Part shown: positions 9,251 through 16,820 of the stretch, piece by piece
Position numbering within the stretch: the stretch's first letter is position 1
Layout of the letters: the number at the start of each line of letters is the position of its first letter
Notes under the pieces: model-generated
What the model saw: only the letters and a program-made list of their open reading frames with translations
What the model was told of the DNA's origin: nothing
The model's database searches: none
Assembly: GCF_963668215.1 (NCBI RefSeq)
Contig: NZ_OY764190.1
Coordinates: forward strand, 2,542,001 to 2,606,000
DNA length: 64,000 nt
Direction: 5' to 3'
Origin: an uncultured Desulfosarcina sp.
GTDB taxonomy: Bacteria > Desulfobacterota > Desulfobacteria > Desulfobacterales > Desulfosarcinaceae
Made by a program: the position numbers and the translations under genes

Positions 9251-9840
9251 ATAATTGCGCATAAACGTTTAAGGGTGCTATTTGGTTTACTCCAAAAACG
9301 GAACTGGGCTTCTACCGCTTGAGCAACTTGTTCAATTTTCTCAAAGTACCGATTGTGGGTTGCCATTCGCCTGGTCAGTTTCCAAACTCGCTCAATCGGA
9401 TTCAGTTCTGGGCTGTATGGCGGCAAAAATAATTGGACGAAATTGTTTGAACAATTATATCGCCATTTTGAATGGAGCTTTGCATGGTGATATCTGGCAT
9501 TATCGGCCAATACCAAAACTCGACGCTCTGAGTGACTGCTTATTTGCCGAAGCTTTTTCATAAAGCCCCAATAGGTTTCAGCGTTAAATGAGTTGGTTTC
9601 TCGCTTATACAACAGCTTCCCATCGCGAAGTCTCAGGGCACCAAAGTAGCCGACACTTTTTCGTGTCGGATGGTGCAACACAATTGGGTCTTTGCACTCA
9701 GGAGGTATCCACATTCGGCATCTGGAACCATGTTGCTGGAAGTGGACCTCGTCAAGGGACCAAAGATCAATGTTATTATCGGCTGCATATTCAGCAATTT
9801 TTTTTAAAGTCCTGCTGCGCTTGTGGATCAGCCTTAGCAA
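9247..9840 (-). CDS. IS630-family transposase, catalytic part (orfB)
   Basis: DDE/D domain of an IS630 transposase. The first Asp is in LWSLDEVHFQQHG, the second in VLVLADNARYHHAKLH, and the final Glu in PPYSPELNPIERVWK. The true product is probably a fusion with orfA: the two frames overlap across a run of eight A residues on the coding strand, and losing one A during transcription, or a +1 slip, joins them. The stop codon TAA is completed by the duplicated TA target, three bases beyond the element. Confidence 0.9.
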   Translation of the reverse strand: MLRLIHKRSRTLKKIAEYAADNNIDLWSLDEVHFQQHGSRCRMWIPPECKDPIVLHHPTRKSVGYFGALRLRDGKLLYKRETNSFNAETYWGFMKKLRQISSHSERRVLVLADNARYHHAKLHSKWRYNCSNNFVQLFLPPYSPELNPIERVWKLTRRMATHNRYFEKIEQVAQAVEAQFRFWSKPNSTLKRLCAII

Positions 9841-10331
9841 TCAAAGGGCGTGGTTTTCTCAATCGAAAGCCGAGCCGGCGAAACAGGCGCTGGCACTGTC
9901 GTACACCAATTTGAATGCCAAACTCTTGGTCAATGAAATGGGAAAGCAATTTTCCATCCCATAAATTACCTGCAAGCCCATACTTTGAAGGATGAGAACG
10001 CAATGCCAGTTCAATCGTCTGTATTTGCGCCTGATTCAGTTTGCTGGGTCTTCCAGGGCGGTCTGCATCTGCAAGCCCGGAAAGCCCTTCCGCCTCAAAT
10101 CGTTTCACCCAATATGCAATTGTTCTGGGTGAATCACCGAGCAACTGGGCAACTTGACGACAACTCATATCTTGGGCAACCATCAGAATTGCATGGAGCC
10201 TATGGTCGTAGCGAGCTTCATATGACCTTCTGATTTCATCTTGCAGGATAAGTATAGCAATGTCGGCATCAGAAATTTTTAGCTTTTTCATGGACTATGT
10301 ATAACATAGCCTATATTTATGCGCAATTATT
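9250..10331 (-). mobile_element. IS630-family insertion sequence with TA target duplication
   Basis: 1082 bp. The ends are 16-bp perfect inverted repeats, AATAATTGCGCATAAA on the left and its complement on the right. TA dinucleotides flank it at 9248-9249 and 10332-10333, the target duplication typical of IS630/mariner elements. It encodes orfA and orfB on the minus strand. The element is structurally complete and may be recent. Confidence 0.9.
9791..10291 (-). CDS. IS630-family transposase, DNA-binding part (orfA)
   Basis: 166 residues with two helix-turn-helix regions: one at about residues 40-70 (MSCRQVAQLLGDSPRTIAYW), the other about 85-150, ending in a winged segment (GVRQCQRLFRRLGFRLRKPR). 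It binds the terminal repeats. The frame ends just after the A8 run at DFKKNC, where frameshifting would fuse it to the catalytic orfB. Confidence 0.88.
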   Translation of the reverse strand: MKKLKISDADIAILILQDEIRRSYEARYDHRLHAILMVAQDMSCRQVAQLLGDSPRTIAYWVKRFEAEGLSGLADADRPGRPSKLNQAQIQTIELALRSHPSKYGLAGNLWDGKLLSHFIDQEFGIQIGVRQCQRLFRRLGFRLRKPRPLIAKADPQAQQDFKKNC

Positions 10332-10332
10332 T

Positions 10333-10986
10333 ATGTCGCTATGTATAGCTGAAATTTTTGCATCCCAACTTGAATCAGCAATCGTATTTATGGGCTTTGA
10401 TTTAGCAGTCCTCGATTTTGATTCTTTAAAGCTTCGTTTAGAATCGGCAACTTTTCAATTCTCTGAGCTGACTGTTATTCTTCATAAGATGCCTCAAAGC
10501 CCTATTAAATCGGCCATGGAAATAATATTAATTCTGTATGGAATTTATGAAGTTCTATCGACTATTGGAAGGAGGATTATTAAAGAACGGAAACCATTAA
10601 CCAAAACTCAAATTGAAAAATTAACTCATATAGACCAGGAGCTTTTTAAAGCACGCCAAATAGCAAATAATGCTGGTAAAAGAGGGAGGGTTTTTCTTTT
10701 TACAATAACTCAACTTAGCAAAATACGAACGCAATTCTTAGAAGTTGGCAAGGTAAGAAAAAACGATTTTGGGCGACTAAGTGGGTTTCTATCCTTAGGA
10801 GCTCTTGTAATTCAAGTATTTGTTGTTCACTCAACCATACATCCAACCGGCAGCAATGCTCTTTTGTTTTTTTTAGGTGAGATAATCATTTCTCTTATTG
10901 TTGGATTTGGATATGAGGCTATTAAATTTAAACCATTAATAGAAGTATATTCAGAAGCTCTAAAAGCAAAAACTGAAAATGATTAA
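10333..10986 (+). pseudogene. Membrane-anchored helical protein, downstream part of the split gene
   Basis: 217 residues if read from the ATG at 10333, immediately after the IS630 element. The N-terminal part continues the helical pattern of the upstream fragment (IAEIFASQLESAIVFMGFDLAVLDF). The C-terminal third has two hydrophobic segments, SLGALVIQVFVV and LLFFLGEIIISLIVGF. With the IS removed this frame overlaps the end of the upstream frame, so it is either a separate overlapping gene or, more likely, the second half of a frameshifted gene. It ends 24 bases before an attC-like site. No family recognised. Confidence 0.55.
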
Positions 10987-11010
10987 TATGGAATCACCTA
11001 TTAGAGTAGC

Positions 11011-11076
11011 ATTTAACCAAGGCTTGCACTGGACCGCGGAAAAGAGCGCCGCTCCCCGTGAAGCCCTACGTTATTT
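11011..11076 (+). other. attC-like integron recombination site (plus-strand array)
   Basis: 66 bp with the attC plan: outer core ATTTAAC, inner arm CAAGGCTTGCAC, a central GC-rich loop region, the complementary arm GTGAAGCCCT and the closing core GTTATTT. The next gene starts two bases later. Geometry and position between two genes fit a cassette boundary; the closing core departs from GTTRRRY at two positions. Confidence 0.72.
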
Positions 11077-11077
11077 T

Positions 11078-11284
11078 ATGAAAATACTTAAGAAAAGAAA
11101 TTTAGTTTATAGTGCAATAGTGATTTTTCTATTCGCTATGTATGCTATTGCCGATGATACCATTTGGTTTGGCCCTTGGATGACGTTGGATGGGAAATGG
11201 TATTATAAAACTATTAAAGAGTCTAAATTAGAGAAAATTCCATCTTGGAACCCGGAGATGGACCCAAAAGTTTGGACAGCCTGA
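11078..11284 (+). pseudogene. Small exported/membrane protein of a gene cassette, 3' end cut by IS3 remnant
   Basis: 68 residues from ATG 11078, two bases after the attC core; a longer in-frame start at 10979 would run through the attC site and is rejected. N-terminal hydrophobic segment LVYSAIVIFLFAMYAIA, then WFGPWMTLDGKWYYKTI. The last codons (WTA and stop) come from the end of the IS3 remnant, so the native C-terminus is lost. Function unknown. Confidence 0.6.
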
Positions 11285-11814
11285 TGGGCGAATAAGCTAA
11301 GAGCCGACCGATATTGAAAAGAGAAAAAGGCATCAGGCGGCCTCGGCATACGGATGAGGTAATCCGTAGTAAACCTCATCCGGGGTTTTATCGTCAAGGG
11401 ATGAATGACCACGTTCCTGATTGTAATATTTGATCCACCAGGCCAGACCACGTCGTAGCGCCTTGCCCGTATCGAATGAATGCAGATAAATGTACTGGTA
11501 TTTGAGGGTCCACCATAACCGTTCGACGAAAATGTTGTCCTGGCAGCGTCCCCGGCCGTCCATGCTGATGGCTACCTGATTGTCCTTTAGGACTTGGGTA
11601 AACGCGTTGCTGGTGAACTGGCTGCCCTGATCGGTATTGAAGATCTCAGGCGCGCCATATCGATCTATCGCTTCTTCCAGGGCCTCGATACAAAAGGCCG
11701 GTTCCATCGTGTTGGACACTCGCCAGGAAAGGATCTTGCGGCTATGCCAGTCCATGACCGCCACCAGGTACATGAATCCACGGGCCATGGGAATGTAGGT
11801 TATCAAAAGGGTTC
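11273..11814 (-). mobile_element. IS3-family element remnant
   Basis: One end, TGGACAGCCTGATGGGCG, is at about 11273, and the 3' half of orfB follows. The 5' half of orfB and all of orfA are missing: the coding sequence stops at the RAYT element that begins at 11815. Only one terminus remains, so it cannot move on its own. Confidence 0.75.
11333..11806 (-). pseudogene. IS3-family transposase orfB, C-terminal fragment
   Basis: About 158 residues of the integrase catalytic core. It begins within the first catalytic block (ITYIPMARG...AVMDWHSRK), keeps the second Asp (IFNTDQGSQFTS) and the final Glu region (NIFVERLWWTLKYQ), and ends YYGLPHPYAEAA. The N-terminal part is replaced by sequence of the neighbouring RAYT element, so it is not functional. 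Confidence 0.85.
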
Positions 11815-12749
11815 GGGGACGGGCCAAGCTAACTATAATAAATTGAACGACAAAAACTTAAAAATGTGGCTTATTTTGGCTCTATATCGCGATTTTTAGG
11901 GTCAAAAATCGAATTATAGGAGGATTGCGTTTCCCTAAGTTCGAATGCCCCTTTGGCGGGTCTGATGCAGCGGCCGCTGGCCATGGCTCCCATCGCATTC
12001 TTGATGCGTTCGATAAACGGACCGGTCCCCACGGCAATACTTTGCGTCCACCGGCTATCCCGCTTGGCGTCAAAGTCTTCCAAGGCGGCGTGAACCCATT
12101 TCCGGTGGGCGGAAGCAAAAGATGCATAATCCTCGAATCCGGCCAACGCGCGCAGTTTTTCATATGCGATGATGATATTTTTTCGACGGGGCATCTGGAT
12201 TTCATTATACCCCCCGTAAGGCCATTTCGATGGATGGTCGACAACACCGGCACGAACCATATTCAAATCGACGTATACCAGACATCGCAGCAGGTGCTCA
12301 CCATTTTCGATGGCGGTGGAATGGTATCGATCCTCCCAGAATGCACCCTTCCTGCGTTTTCGCCGGTTATATTCCTGAGCCGTTCTTCCGGCGATCAGCC
12401 CGACCGCCTGCGGGATTATATTGAAATCGTTGTCGTCTTTGACGATTAGATGGATATGATTTGAAGTTACCACATAGTTCAAAACCACCAGGCCAAAACG
12501 CCTTTTCGCTTCAAAGAGCCACTGAACCCAGCGCTTGCGATCCTGTTTGAATTTGAGCAGGAATTCCCGTTTATGGCATCTTTGGGTTATATGCCAGATT
12601 TGATCGGGAACATAATGTCGTTTAGCTCGTGGCATTAAACTATCCTATATCGCAATTTTTTGCGCCAAAAATCTCAATATAGTAGGTATTTCGGCCCTTT
12701 TTCAGCTTAATTTAGATTTAATTTTAGTCGGTTAGCTTGGCCCGTCCCC
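11815..12749 (-). mobile_element. RAYT element bounded by perfect 19-bp inverted repeats
   Basis: 935 bp. Left end GGGGACGGGCCAAGCTAAC (11815-11833) and right end GTTAGCTTGGCCCGTCCCC (12731-12749) are exact reverse complements. Inside, two similar hairpins (11882-11919 and 12645-12682, both beginning CTATATCGC and folding through an A/T stem) flank the transposase gene. It sits against the IS3 remnant on one side and an Abi-alpha fragment on the other, and probably caused or accompanied a deletion. Confidence 0.8.
11871..12635 (-). CDS. REP-associated tyrosine transposase (RAYT, Y1/HUH family)
   Basis: 254 residues. N-terminal PRAKRHYVPDQIWHITQRC is typical of the family; the HUH motif is NHIHLIV at about residue 60. 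The tyrosine region is CLVYVDLNMVRAGVV, followed by PYGGYNEI. These single-strand nucleases recognise short hairpins. The matching hairpins lie ten bases before the start codon and across the 3' end of the gene. The last 15 codons run through the 3' hairpin, so the original stop may have been different. RAYTs are tied to REP dispersal; whether this one acts on the repeats at 7048 and 46039 is unknown. Confidence 0.88.
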   Translation of the reverse strand: MPRAKRHYVPDQIWHITQRCHKREFLLKFKQDRKRWVQWLFEAKRRFGLVVLNYVVTSNHIHLIVKDDNDFNIIPQAVGLIAGRTAQEYNRRKRRKGAFWEDRYHSTAIENGEHLLRCLVYVDLNMVRAGVVDHPSKWPYGGYNEIQMPRRKNIIIAYEKLRALAGFEDYASFASAHRKWVHAALEDFDAKRDSRWTQSIAVGTGPFIERIKNAMGAMASGRCIRPAKGAFELRETQSSYNSIFDPKNRDIEPK

Positions 12750-12762
12750 AAATCCGTCCCCG

Positions 12763-13057
12763 TCCAAACGTTTCACTCCTTGGACAGGATGCCCGGTGCC
12801 AGTTTCCCCGTTTCGTACCTAATTACATCAGCAATCTTTGTCGTCTGGGGCTGCTCCGCATCCGACCATTGTCTCACCTGACGGCAGAAGAGGCCTACGC
12901 CCCCATCATCAACCACCCAGACGTCCACAAGGGGAAGCAAGAAGTCGAAGCTGCGCCAGAAGTGTACAAGGGATTCGAAGTCGAGAAGAAGTACGTGGAA
13001 TTGACAGAATATGGAATGCAATTCGCACGTGCGTGCATCTATCCCCCGAAGAAATAG
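12763..13057 (+). pseudogene. Abi-alpha/DUF4393-like protein, C-terminal fragment
   Basis: About 90 residues remain: PRFVPNYISNLCRLGLLRI, then TAEEAYAPIINHP, a charged linker, and ELTEYGMQFARACI near the end. This order (a helix with NL..LGLL, then LT.YG..F..AC) resembles the C-terminus of the DUF4393 family, which includes abortive-infection alpha proteins. The N-terminal part is missing, replaced by the end of the RAYT element. Assignment rests on pattern memory and is tentative. Confidence 0.5.
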
Positions 13058-13059
13058 AC

Positions 13060-13128
13060 CCACAATAATTGCCTGATAGGGACTCTGTTCCGCTCCGTTT
13101 CACAGAGCCCCAGAGGCAGAAGTTGTGC
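13060..13128 (+). other. attC-like site between Abi fragment and hicAB
   Basis: 69 bp. Left side CCACAAT...TTGCCTGATAGGGACTCTG pairs with right side CAGAGCCCCAGAGGCAGAAGTTGTGC, giving a long imperfect stem with the closing core GTTGTGC. It lies 2 bases after one cassette-type gene and about 45 bases before the next. The left core lacks the last C of RYYYAAC. A plain terminator hairpin is the alternative reading. Confidence 0.5.
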
Positions 13129-13140
13129 ATAAAAACGCCC

Positions 13141-13168
13141 TTGACAATAGTATCAATATTAGTATCAT
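13141..13168 (+). promoter_or_regulatory. Probable hicAB promoter with repeated operator half-sites
   Basis: TTGACA at 13141, 16-base spacer, TATCAT at 13163. The heptamer AGTATCA occurs twice (13149 and 13161) across the spacer and -10, a plausible binding site for the HicB ribbon-helix-helix domain. The predicted start of transcription falls close to the hicA ATG at 13175, so the mRNA may be leaderless or nearly so. Confidence 0.55.
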
Positions 13169-13174
13169 GAAGAT

Positions 13175-13435
13175 ATGGGCCAAATTGAAAAGCTATTAAA
13201 TGAGATTTACAAAAATCCAACCAATGTAAAATTTACAGATTTATGCAGGGTCTGTGAACATTATTTTGGAAAGGCTCGTCAGTCTGGTAGCAGTCATCGA
13301 GTATATAAAACACCATGGCAAGGTGACCCTCGGGTAAATATTCAAAACAACAAAGGAAAAGCCAAAGCCTATCAAGTTAAGCAAGTGATCAAGGCTATCG
13401 AAAGATTGGAGGTAGAAAGTGACACTACAAAATGA
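13175..13435 (+). CDS. hicA: HicA-type toxin (mRNA interferase)
   Basis: 86 residues of the double-stranded-RNA-binding-like HicA fold. The family pattern NPTNVKFTDLCRVCEHYFG is followed by the catalytic-histidine region SGSSHRVYKTP and the strand RVNIQNNKGKAKAYQVKQV. HicA cleaves mRNA until bound by HicB. It overlaps hicB by 17 bases with a GGAGGT before the hicB start, the usual coupled order. The pair is intact in an otherwise decayed island and lies after an attC-like site, fitting a toxin-antitoxin gene cassette. Confidence 0.85.
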   Translation: MGQIEKLLNEIYKNPTNVKFTDLCRVCEHYFGKARQSGSSHRVYKTPWQGDPRVNIQNNKGKAKAYQVKQVIKAIERLEVESDTTK

Positions 13436-13748
13436 TCATTATACATATAGGGTTACTTGGTCTCCTGAGGACGAAGAATATATCGGCTTATGCGCGGAGT
13501 TCCCAAGTTTAAGCTGGCTCGCCAAATCCCCTGAATCCGCATTAAAAGGTATTCGTAAGACGGTAGAATCGGTCATTAAAGATATGAAAGACAATGATGA
13601 AAAAATTCCCCAACCAATCGCTTCAAAAAATTATAGTGGTAAATTTATGGTTCGCGTTCCACCAGAAGTTCATAGAAGTTTAGCGATCCAAGCAGCGGAA
13701 TCAGGGGTAAGTATAAATAGGCTCGTCAGTTCTCGTCTCAGCCAATAA
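13419..13748 (+). CDS. hicB: HicB-type antitoxin
   Basis: 109 residues from GTG 13419, six bases after GGAGGT. The N-terminal HicB domain (YTYRVTWSPEDEEYIGLCAEFP...GIRKTVESVIKDM) neutralises HicA. The C-terminal part (GKFMVRVPPEVHRSLAIQAA...SINRLVSSRL) is a ribbon-helix-helix DNA-binding domain, so it probably represses its own promoter. Start chosen by the ribosome site and the family's usual length. Confidence 0.88.
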   Translation: MTLQNDHYTYRVTWSPEDEEYIGLCAEFPSLSWLAKSPESALKGIRKTVESVIKDMKDNDEKIPQPIASKNYSGKFMVRVPPEVHRSLAIQAAESGVSINRLVSSRLSQ

Positions 13749-13973
13749 TATTTGCACAAAATAAGGTTCGAGGACTCAAAAGGTTCGGGGATGCCCATTA
13801 AAGAGTGGGTCAAGTTATAAAACACCTCCCCATGCAAAAAATAGCGACATTTTCGCTTGGTCAATAAATTCTGCCTAAAAAATAAAATCGGGTCGGACCA
13901 AGCAAAATGCCAAGATATCAATGGGTTAAATAAAAAAACAGGGCTGTTTTTCGTTCTTAAATCGATATTTTTT

Positions 13974-14177
13974 AAGAAAGACCCCTTGATTATTACACAG
14001 AGAGGGCGGGCCGCAGCGGTTATGATCGGTGTCGATGCTTACGAAAAACTCGAGTACGAAAAAGAACTGCTGCTTCTGTTGGCCAGAGGAGAACGGGAAA
14101 TCGAAGCGGGTGAAGGTTATGACCTGGATACCGTTTTTGCAGAAGCCGACGCTCTTTTAGCAACGGAACAATCGTGA
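13974..14177 (+). pseudogene. Phd/YefM-type antitoxin remnant
   Basis: About 66 C-terminal residues of a Phd/YefM antitoxin: PLIITQRGRAAAVMIGVDAY matches the core of the family, followed by the acidic toxin-binding tail. The N-terminal DNA-binding start is missing; the in-frame sequence before 13974 is unrelated AT-rich DNA. It overlaps the toxin remnant by GTGA. Decayed. Confidence 0.7.
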
Positions 14178-14227
14178 AAGTTAAGTTTACTCCCTCGGCC
14201 AGGAATCAATTTCTTTCTGCTTTATCA
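14174..14227 (+). pseudogene. RelE/ParE-type toxin remnant
   Basis: GTG at 14174 begins MKVKFTPSARNQFLSALS, the first 18 residues of a RelE/ParE toxin. After this the frame no longer resembles the family and runs into the end of the cyd operon. It marks the right edge of the accessory island, where a deletion probably joined it to the host cyd genes. Confidence 0.6.
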
Positions 14228-14243
14228 TTTAATGTAATGATGC

Positions 14244-14375
14244 TTACGCAGCCATTTTCAACAAAAGGCGCACCACACCCGCCAGCAGAAGCATGCCCGC
14301 CATGCCGGCAACCAGAAGTCCGGCGAACCACATCCATTGGCGCTGCTTTTCACTGAATTTATTTTCGGGTTTCAA
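14244..14375 (-). CDS. Small single-span membrane protein, probable accessory subunit of cytochrome bd
   Basis: 43 residues starting at a TTG that overlaps the cydB stop (TTGA). Sequence pattern: short polar start (KPENKFSEK), QRQWMWFAGLLVAGMAGM, one hydrophobic span, then VVRLLLKMAA. Small one-helix proteins (CydX, DUF2474-like) are commonly encoded after cydB and stabilise the oxidase haems. The tight overlap and the W..F...aG pattern support this being such a gene. The non-AUG start and short length leave some doubt. Confidence 0.6.
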   Translation of the reverse strand: MKPENKFSEKQRQWMWFAGLLVAGMAGMLLLAGVVRLLLKMAA

Positions 14376-15400
14376 TACGCCCCATCATGTTCGTGGGAGG
14401 CCTTGCCTCTGAACACCCAGTAGCAGTATCCCGTATAGGCCAGCACGCAGGGCAGGATGAACGCCGTTCCCAGCAGCATCAGGGATTGGGACTCGGGAGC
14501 AGCGGCCGCATCCCACAGGCTTACCTTGAAAGGAACCAGCCAGGGCCAGGTGCTCACCCCAATGCCGATATAGTTCATCAAAAAGATGCCCAGGGTGAGA
14601 AAAAAGGGGCGAAAGTCGCGCTGGTTGTTGCGCAGGTCCCGCCAGAGCAGAACGAAAAAGACCACTGAGAGGATCGGCATGGGCTGCAGAAGGTAGAAAT
14701 TGGGCAGGCTGAACCAAAGCTCTTTGATGGCACTGTTCATCATGGGCATGCTGACGCTCACCAGTCCCATGAAAATGGCCACGGCCACCATTACGGTTTT
14801 GGCGCAACGGCGCGCCCAGTCCCGGGTTTCTCCCTCGGTTTTCATGATGGTCCAGGTGGCGCCTAAAAGCGCATACCCGGCCACCAGGGCCAAACCGGTC
14901 ATCGCACTGAAAGCATTGAGCCAGTCGAAGGCGCCGCCGGCAAAGTTGCGGCCTTCCACGGCAATGCCGTGCACGAAGGTTCCCAGCACCATCCCCTGCA
15001 TGAATGTCGCCGTCAGACTGCCGAAATGAAAGGAGTAATCCCAGATGCGCCGGGATTTGCCTTCGGCCTTAAACCGGAATTCAAAGGCCACGCCACGAAA
15101 AATCAGACCCAGCAGCATAAGAATGATGGGGATGTAGAATGCCGGCATGAGAATGGCGTACGCCAGGGGGAAGGCGGCGAACAGCCCGCCGCCGCCCAGC
15201 ACCAGCCAGGTTTCGTTGCCGTCCCAAAAAGGGGCCACGGAGTTCATCATGCGGTCCCGGCACCGGTCGGTGGGGGCGAAAGGGAACAGGATGCCCACGC
15301 CCAGATCGAATCCATCCAGCATAATGTAGAGAAAGATGGCCGTGCCGATCAGGGCGTACCAGATGAGCGGTAAATCCAGAAAACTTTCGAAGCTAAACAT
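14372..15400 (-). CDS. cydB: Cytochrome bd ubiquinol oxidase subunit II
   Basis: 342 residues from ATG 15400, preceded by GGAGGG; the start lies within the last codons of cydA. Eight to nine membrane helices, opening with LIWYALIGTAIFLYIMLDGFDLGVG, the family signature. With CydA it forms the quinol:oxygen oxidoreductase that reduces O2 with very high affinity without pumping protons. In a mostly anaerobic organism it serves oxygen removal. Downstream is a small membrane protein candidate. Confidence 0.93.
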   Translation of the reverse strand: MFSFESFLDLPLIWYALIGTAIFLYIMLDGFDLGVGILFPFAPTDRCRDRMMNSVAPFWDGNETWLVLGGGGLFAAFPLAYAILMPAFYIPIILMLLGLIFRGVAFEFRFKAEGKSRRIWDYSFHFGSLTATFMQGMVLGTFVHGIAVEGRNFAGGAFDWLNAFSAMTGLALVAGYALLGATWTIMKTEGETRDWARRCAKTVMVAVAIFMGLVSVSMPMMNSAIKELWFSLPNFYLLQPMPILSVVFFVLLWRDLRNNQRDFRPFFLTLGIFLMNYIGIGVSTWPWLVPFKVSLWDAAAAPESQSLMLLGTAFILPCVLAYTGYCYWVFRGKASHEHDGAY

Positions 15401-16799
15401 CTTTCCCTCCTGTTTCGGCGGCCATGTCCGTGACCAGCGGCGGCGTTTTGACGCCATGGTCGCCGTAGGCCTCTTCTTCCGTGTATTCTGGCCCCTTGCC
15501 GATGAGTTTGAGAATGTAATAGGCCCCGGCGGCGAATACCAATCCATAGACAGCGACAAAAGCGGCCAGGGAGATGGCCACGGTTTCCCCGGCCACCGGC
15601 GAAATGGTTTCTGATGTGCGCATCACGTTGTAGACGATAAAGGGCTGGCGACCGACCTCGGTGACGAACCAGCCGGTCAGCACGGCGACGAAGCCCGATG
15701 GAGTCATGGCCATGCACCAGAGGTGAAACCAGCGGGTGGTAAACAGCGTTTTTCTGAGGTAGAGGACCAGGGCCACCAGGCCGGTGGCGATCATCAGCAT
15801 GCCGAGGCCCACCATGATGCGAAATGTCCAGAAGACCATGGCCACGGGCGGACGTTCCGCCCTTGCCCAAGTGGTCAGGCCTTTGACTTCGCCATTGATG
15901 TCGTGGGTGAGAATCAGGCTGGAGAGCTTGGGGATCGTCACTTCGAACCGGTTGCGTTCCTGAATCTGGTCCGGCCAGGCGAACAGCCGCAGGCCGGCGC
16001 CCCGCTCGGTCTCCCAGATGCCTTCCATGGCGGCCACCTTGGCCGGTTGGTGTTCGAAGGTGTTCAGCCCGTGCATGTCGCCGAAGAGAAGCTGCATGGG
16101 GGCCACGAAGATGGCCATGATCATGGCCATGCCCAGCATGATCCGGGCATGTCGGACGTGCAGCCCCCGCCAGAGATAGTATCCGCCGATGCCGCCCACC
16201 ACAAAGGCCGTGGTCAGGTAGGCTGCCGTGACCATGTGAATGAAACGGTAGGGAAAAGAGGGATTGAAGATCACAGCGATCCAGTCCGTGGGGTAGAGAA
16301 GGCCGTCGGTCCCCTCGCGGAAACCGGCCGGCGTCTGCATCCAGCTGTTGGCCGAGAGGATCCAGAAGGCCGAGATCAGGGTTCCCACAGCTACGATCAG
16401 GGTGGCGGCAAAATGCATTTTTTTGCTCACCCGGTTCCAGCCGAAAAGCATGATGCCCAGAAAGGAGGCCTCCAGGAAAAAGGCGGTGAGGACTTCATAG
16501 CCCAAAAGGGGGCCCAGCACATTGCCCACCTTGTCCGAAAATACCGACCAGTTGGTGCCGAACTGATAGGAGAGCACCACCCCCGAGACCACCCCCATGC
16601 CGAAGGTCACGGCGAAGATCTTGACCCACATGCGGTAGACTTGCTCATAAATCGGGTTGCCGGTTTTCAGCCAGCGCCACTCCACCACGGCCAGCCAACT
16701 GGCAAGGCCGATGGTAAATGACGGAAAAATGATGTGGTAGGCCACGGTGAACGCAAACTGGGCGCGGGCCAAAAATACGGGGTCTAGGTTGGAGAACAT
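15393..16799 (-). CDS. cydA: Cytochrome bd ubiquinol oxidase subunit I
   Basis: 468 residues, nine membrane helices. The haem ligand His22 is in VAYHIIFPSF; GWFVTEVGRQPF is the conserved motif of subunit I; the quinol loop between helices 6 and 7 is short, so this is the short-Q-loop (CIO-like) class. First gene of cydA-cydB-small gene. The upstream region carries a large inverted repeat instead of an obvious promoter. Confidence 0.95.
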   Translation of the reverse strand: MFSNLDPVFLARAQFAFTVAYHIIFPSFTIGLASWLAVVEWRWLKTGNPIYEQVYRMWVKIFAVTFGMGVVSGVVLSYQFGTNWSVFSDKVGNVLGPLLGYEVLTAFFLEASFLGIMLFGWNRVSKKMHFAATLIVAVGTLISAFWILSANSWMQTPAGFREGTDGLLYPTDWIAVIFNPSFPYRFIHMVTAAYLTTAFVVGGIGGYYLWRGLHVRHARIMLGMAMIMAIFVAPMQLLFGDMHGLNTFEHQPAKVAAMEGIWETERGAGLRLFAWPDQIQERNRFEVTIPKLSSLILTHDINGEVKGLTTWARAERPPVAMVFWTFRIMVGLGMLMIATGLVALVLYLRKTLFTTRWFHLWCMAMTPSGFVAVLTGWFVTEVGRQPFIVYNVMRTSETISPVAGETVAISLAAFVAVYGLVFAAGAYYILKLIGKGPEYTEEEAYGDHGVKTPPLVTDMAAETGGKDV

Positions 16800-16820
16800 T
16801 GCGTTACCTCAAAGGGGTTT

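Noticed and set aside
10979..11077. Upstream in-frame extension of the small gene at 11078
   Set aside because: It would translate straight through the attC-like hairpin; the ATG two bases after the core fits cassette structure better.
13797..13910. Inverted GCTTGGTC/GACCAAGC pair as attC
   Set aside because: Arms are present, but no core sequences flank them and no gene starts nearby in the expected way.
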